Source: Limimaricola hongkongensis DSM 17492 (GTDB lineage Bacteria > Pseudomonadota > Alphaproteobacteria > Rhodobacterales > Rhodobacteraceae). From it: a DNA stretch of 64,000 nucleotides. Location of the stretch: assembly GCF_000600975.2 (NCBI RefSeq), contig NZ_CM002676.1:39368-103367 (forward strand), in the 5' to 3' direction. This document shows, in pieces, positions 62,784 through 64,000 of this stretch (positions are counted from its first letter, which is position 1; each line of letters opens with the position of its first letter). The notes beneath the pieces were generated by a model, which saw only the letters and a list, made by a program, of their open reading frames with translations, searched no databases and was not told the origin of the DNA. Both the position numbers and the translations under genes were made by a program.

Positions 62784-64000
62784 ATGACCAGATCCATGAC
62801 CCGGCCCGGCGGGCAAGCCGGGCGGCGTTTGCGGGCGGGGCACGGCATCGCGGCCATGGGCCTTGCCCTGGCGCTCGCCGCGATGGCCCCGACCTTCGAC
62901 GTGCTGTTCAAGCAAGGCTGCACCGATCTCGCGCGGTGGCGCTTTTGCGTCTTTGCCGAGAAGATCGACGAGCGCGCCATCGCGGCGCTGGTGCTCGGGG
63001 TGATCTACGCCGTGGCCCGGCCACGGCTGAGCGCGCCGCTTTTGCGGCAGGCCGCCCCGTCGGCGCGCAGCGTGCCGCCGCTGGTGGCGCTGGTATTCGG
63101 CGTGGTGCTGACGCTGTTGCCATGGGGGCTGATCGGGACGGAGCCCGGTTCCGGGTCGTCGGCCGCGCGGCTCGCGCTGGCCAGCTGGACCATCGGCAGC
63201 CTTTTGTCCGGCGCGGCGATCTTGCGCCTGCTCGCGCCCTGGACGGCCTGGGGGGCGCTGTTGCGCAATTCCGGCCCGCTGTTGCCGGCGCTGCTGGTGC
63301 TGGGGCTGATGATGCCCGAACTCGGCGACCGGCTGTTTCCGCTGTGGCATCTTCACGGCGTCACCGAGATCACCTTCGAGACGGTCAGAAGCTTCGCCGC
63401 CCTGGCGGGCATGGAGCTGGTCGCCCGGCATTCGAGCTATGTGCTGGGGCAGGGCGATTTCTTCGTCGAGGTCGGTCAAAGCTGCTCGGGCATCGAGGGC
63501 TTCGCGCTCGTGACCGTCTTTTCGCTGACCTATATCGCGCTGTTCAGGCATCAGCTCGCCTTTCCGCGGATCTTCCTGATCGTCCCGATCGGGCTCGTGC
63601 TGTCCTTTCTGCTCAACGCGGTGCGGATCACGCTGCTCTTGTGGATCGGTCTCAACGTGTCGCCCGATCTCGCGGTGGACGGGTTTCACTCCAATGCCGG
63701 GTGGCTGATGTTCGCGGCACTGACCTTCGGCGGGATGCTGGCGGTGCACGCCACGCCGTGGCTGCAGCGCGCGCCCGCCGGCGCCGCCGCCCGCCCCGAC
63801 GCCGCCGCCCCGGCCCTGCCGCCGCTGCGCGACGACTGGAACGTGGCGCGGATCCTGCCCTTCATGGTCTTCATGGGCTCGGCCGTGGTGGCGTCGAGCT
63901 TCTTTGCCGACCCCGAAACCGCCTATCCGCTGCGGGTCGCGGCGATGGTGGCGGCGCTGTGGTTCTGCCGGCGTCCGATCCTGCGGCTCGGCTGGGGGCT
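62784..64000 (+). CDS. Exosortase E/protease, VPEID-CTERM system (partial, continues past window)
   Basis: At least 405 residues, cut by the window end. Repeated hydrophobic segments form the exosortase domain with the catalytic triad Cys234 (EVGQSCSGIEG), Arg281 (LLNAVRITLL) and His302 (DGFHSNAGW). Exosortase E is normally fused to a C-terminal CAAX-like protease domain, which would lie in the missing part. It cleaves VPEID-CTERM tails in the inner membrane. ATG 62784 is used; a weak GGGGG precedes it. EPS genes nearby fit the known exosortase company. Confidence 0.9.
   Translation, partial: MTRSMTRPGGQAGRRLRAGHGIAAMGLALALAAMAPTFDVLFKQGCTDLARWRFCVFAEKIDERAIAALVLGVIYAVARPRLSAPLLRQAAPSARSVPPLVALVFGVVLTLLPWGLIGTEPGSGSSAARLALASWTIGSLLSGAAILRLLAPWTAWGALLRNSGPLLPALLVLGLMMPELGDRLFPLWHLHGVTEITFETVRSFAALAGMELVARHSSYVLGQGDFFVEVGQSCSGIEGFALVTVFSLTYIALFRHQLAFPRIFLIVPIGLVLSFLLNAVRITLLLWIGLNVSPDLAVDGFHSNAGWLMFAALTFGGMLAVHATPWLQRAPAGAAARPDAAAPALPPLRDDWNVARILPFMVFMGSAVVASSFFADPETAYPLRVAAMVAALWFCRRPILRLGWG

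Noticed and set aside
1..64000. tRNA, rRNA or transposase genes
   Set aside because: No cloverleaf with a T-loop plus CCA, no rRNA-like stretch and no transposase protein was noticed on either strand by eye.

Overview
The window looks like a Rhodobacteraceae (alphaproteobacterial) replicon. Codon use is strongly GC-rich. The gene set fits this group: DUF1127 mini-proteins, a ScfR-type regulator beside glyoxylate-shunt genes, PuuD-type urate hydroxylase, kbl-tdh, and a VPEID-CTERM/exosortase E locus. A replication and partition module sits mid-window (about 42.87-46.52 kb): parA-parB on the minus strand, four perfect copies of a 16-bp parS-like palindrome, an origin-like region with iteron-like repeats, and a small initiator with a DnaA-domain-I-like C-terminus. 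The DNA is therefore probably a large plasmid or chromid, not the main chromosome.

Layout. 1-2.9 kb: 3' part missing from a large G8/beta-helix protein with RTX repeats. 3.5-11.3 kb: a polysaccharide locus with a ligase/polymerase-like membrane protein, a PHP/amidohydrolase-like protein, a GlpD-like flavoenzyme, a UDP-sulfoquinovose synthase homologue, a glycosyltransferase and a flippase. 11.9-16.2 kb: GNAT, then sugar oxidation (galactose/arabinose 1-dehydrogenase plus aldonate dehydratase) divergent from a LysR regulator. 16.2-19.5 kb: two DUF1127 genes around a LuxR solo with a 16-bp palindrome upstream, an SDR and two secreted small proteins. 19.6-21.9 kb: threonine catabolism (kbl-tdh). 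22-26.8 kb: ScfR regulator divergent from a degenerate malate synthase and isocitrate lyase. 27-35 kb: mixed metabolism (thiolase, DEAD-box helicase, Lrp/ocd pair, urate hydroxylase). 35.1-41.7 kb: UDP-glucuronate epimerase, a frameshifted DUF2793 gene, a Wza-type export lipoprotein, small envelope proteins and phosphomannomutase. 41.7-46.5 kb: queF, a DUF2934 protein and the replication/partition module. 46.5-53.5 kb: YdeP-type molybdo-oxidoreductase, phosphatase, purU, AI-2E-type permease, SDR. 53.6-59.8 kb: sugar-nucleotide genes (manC, GMC oxidoreductase, DegT aminotransferase, ugd). 60-64 kb: a Cys-Gln thioester/SdrD-like surface protein, a 60-residue VPEID-CTERM protein, and exosortase E cut by the window end.

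How the genes fit together. UDP-glucose dehydrogenase, UDP-glucuronate epimerase, phosphomannomutase, ManC, the SqdB homologue, DegT/GMC, glycosyltransferase, flippase, polymerase-like protein and OPX lipoprotein together could make and export an acidic exopolysaccharide. Exosortase loci are known to keep company with EPS genes, and that pattern is repeated here. The least usual part is the thioester-type adhesin-like protein beside the VPEID-CTERM/exosortase E pair. Functions are assigned by reading motifs and remembered family sequences; no database search was run. No tRNA, rRNA, CRISPR array or insertion sequence was seen.
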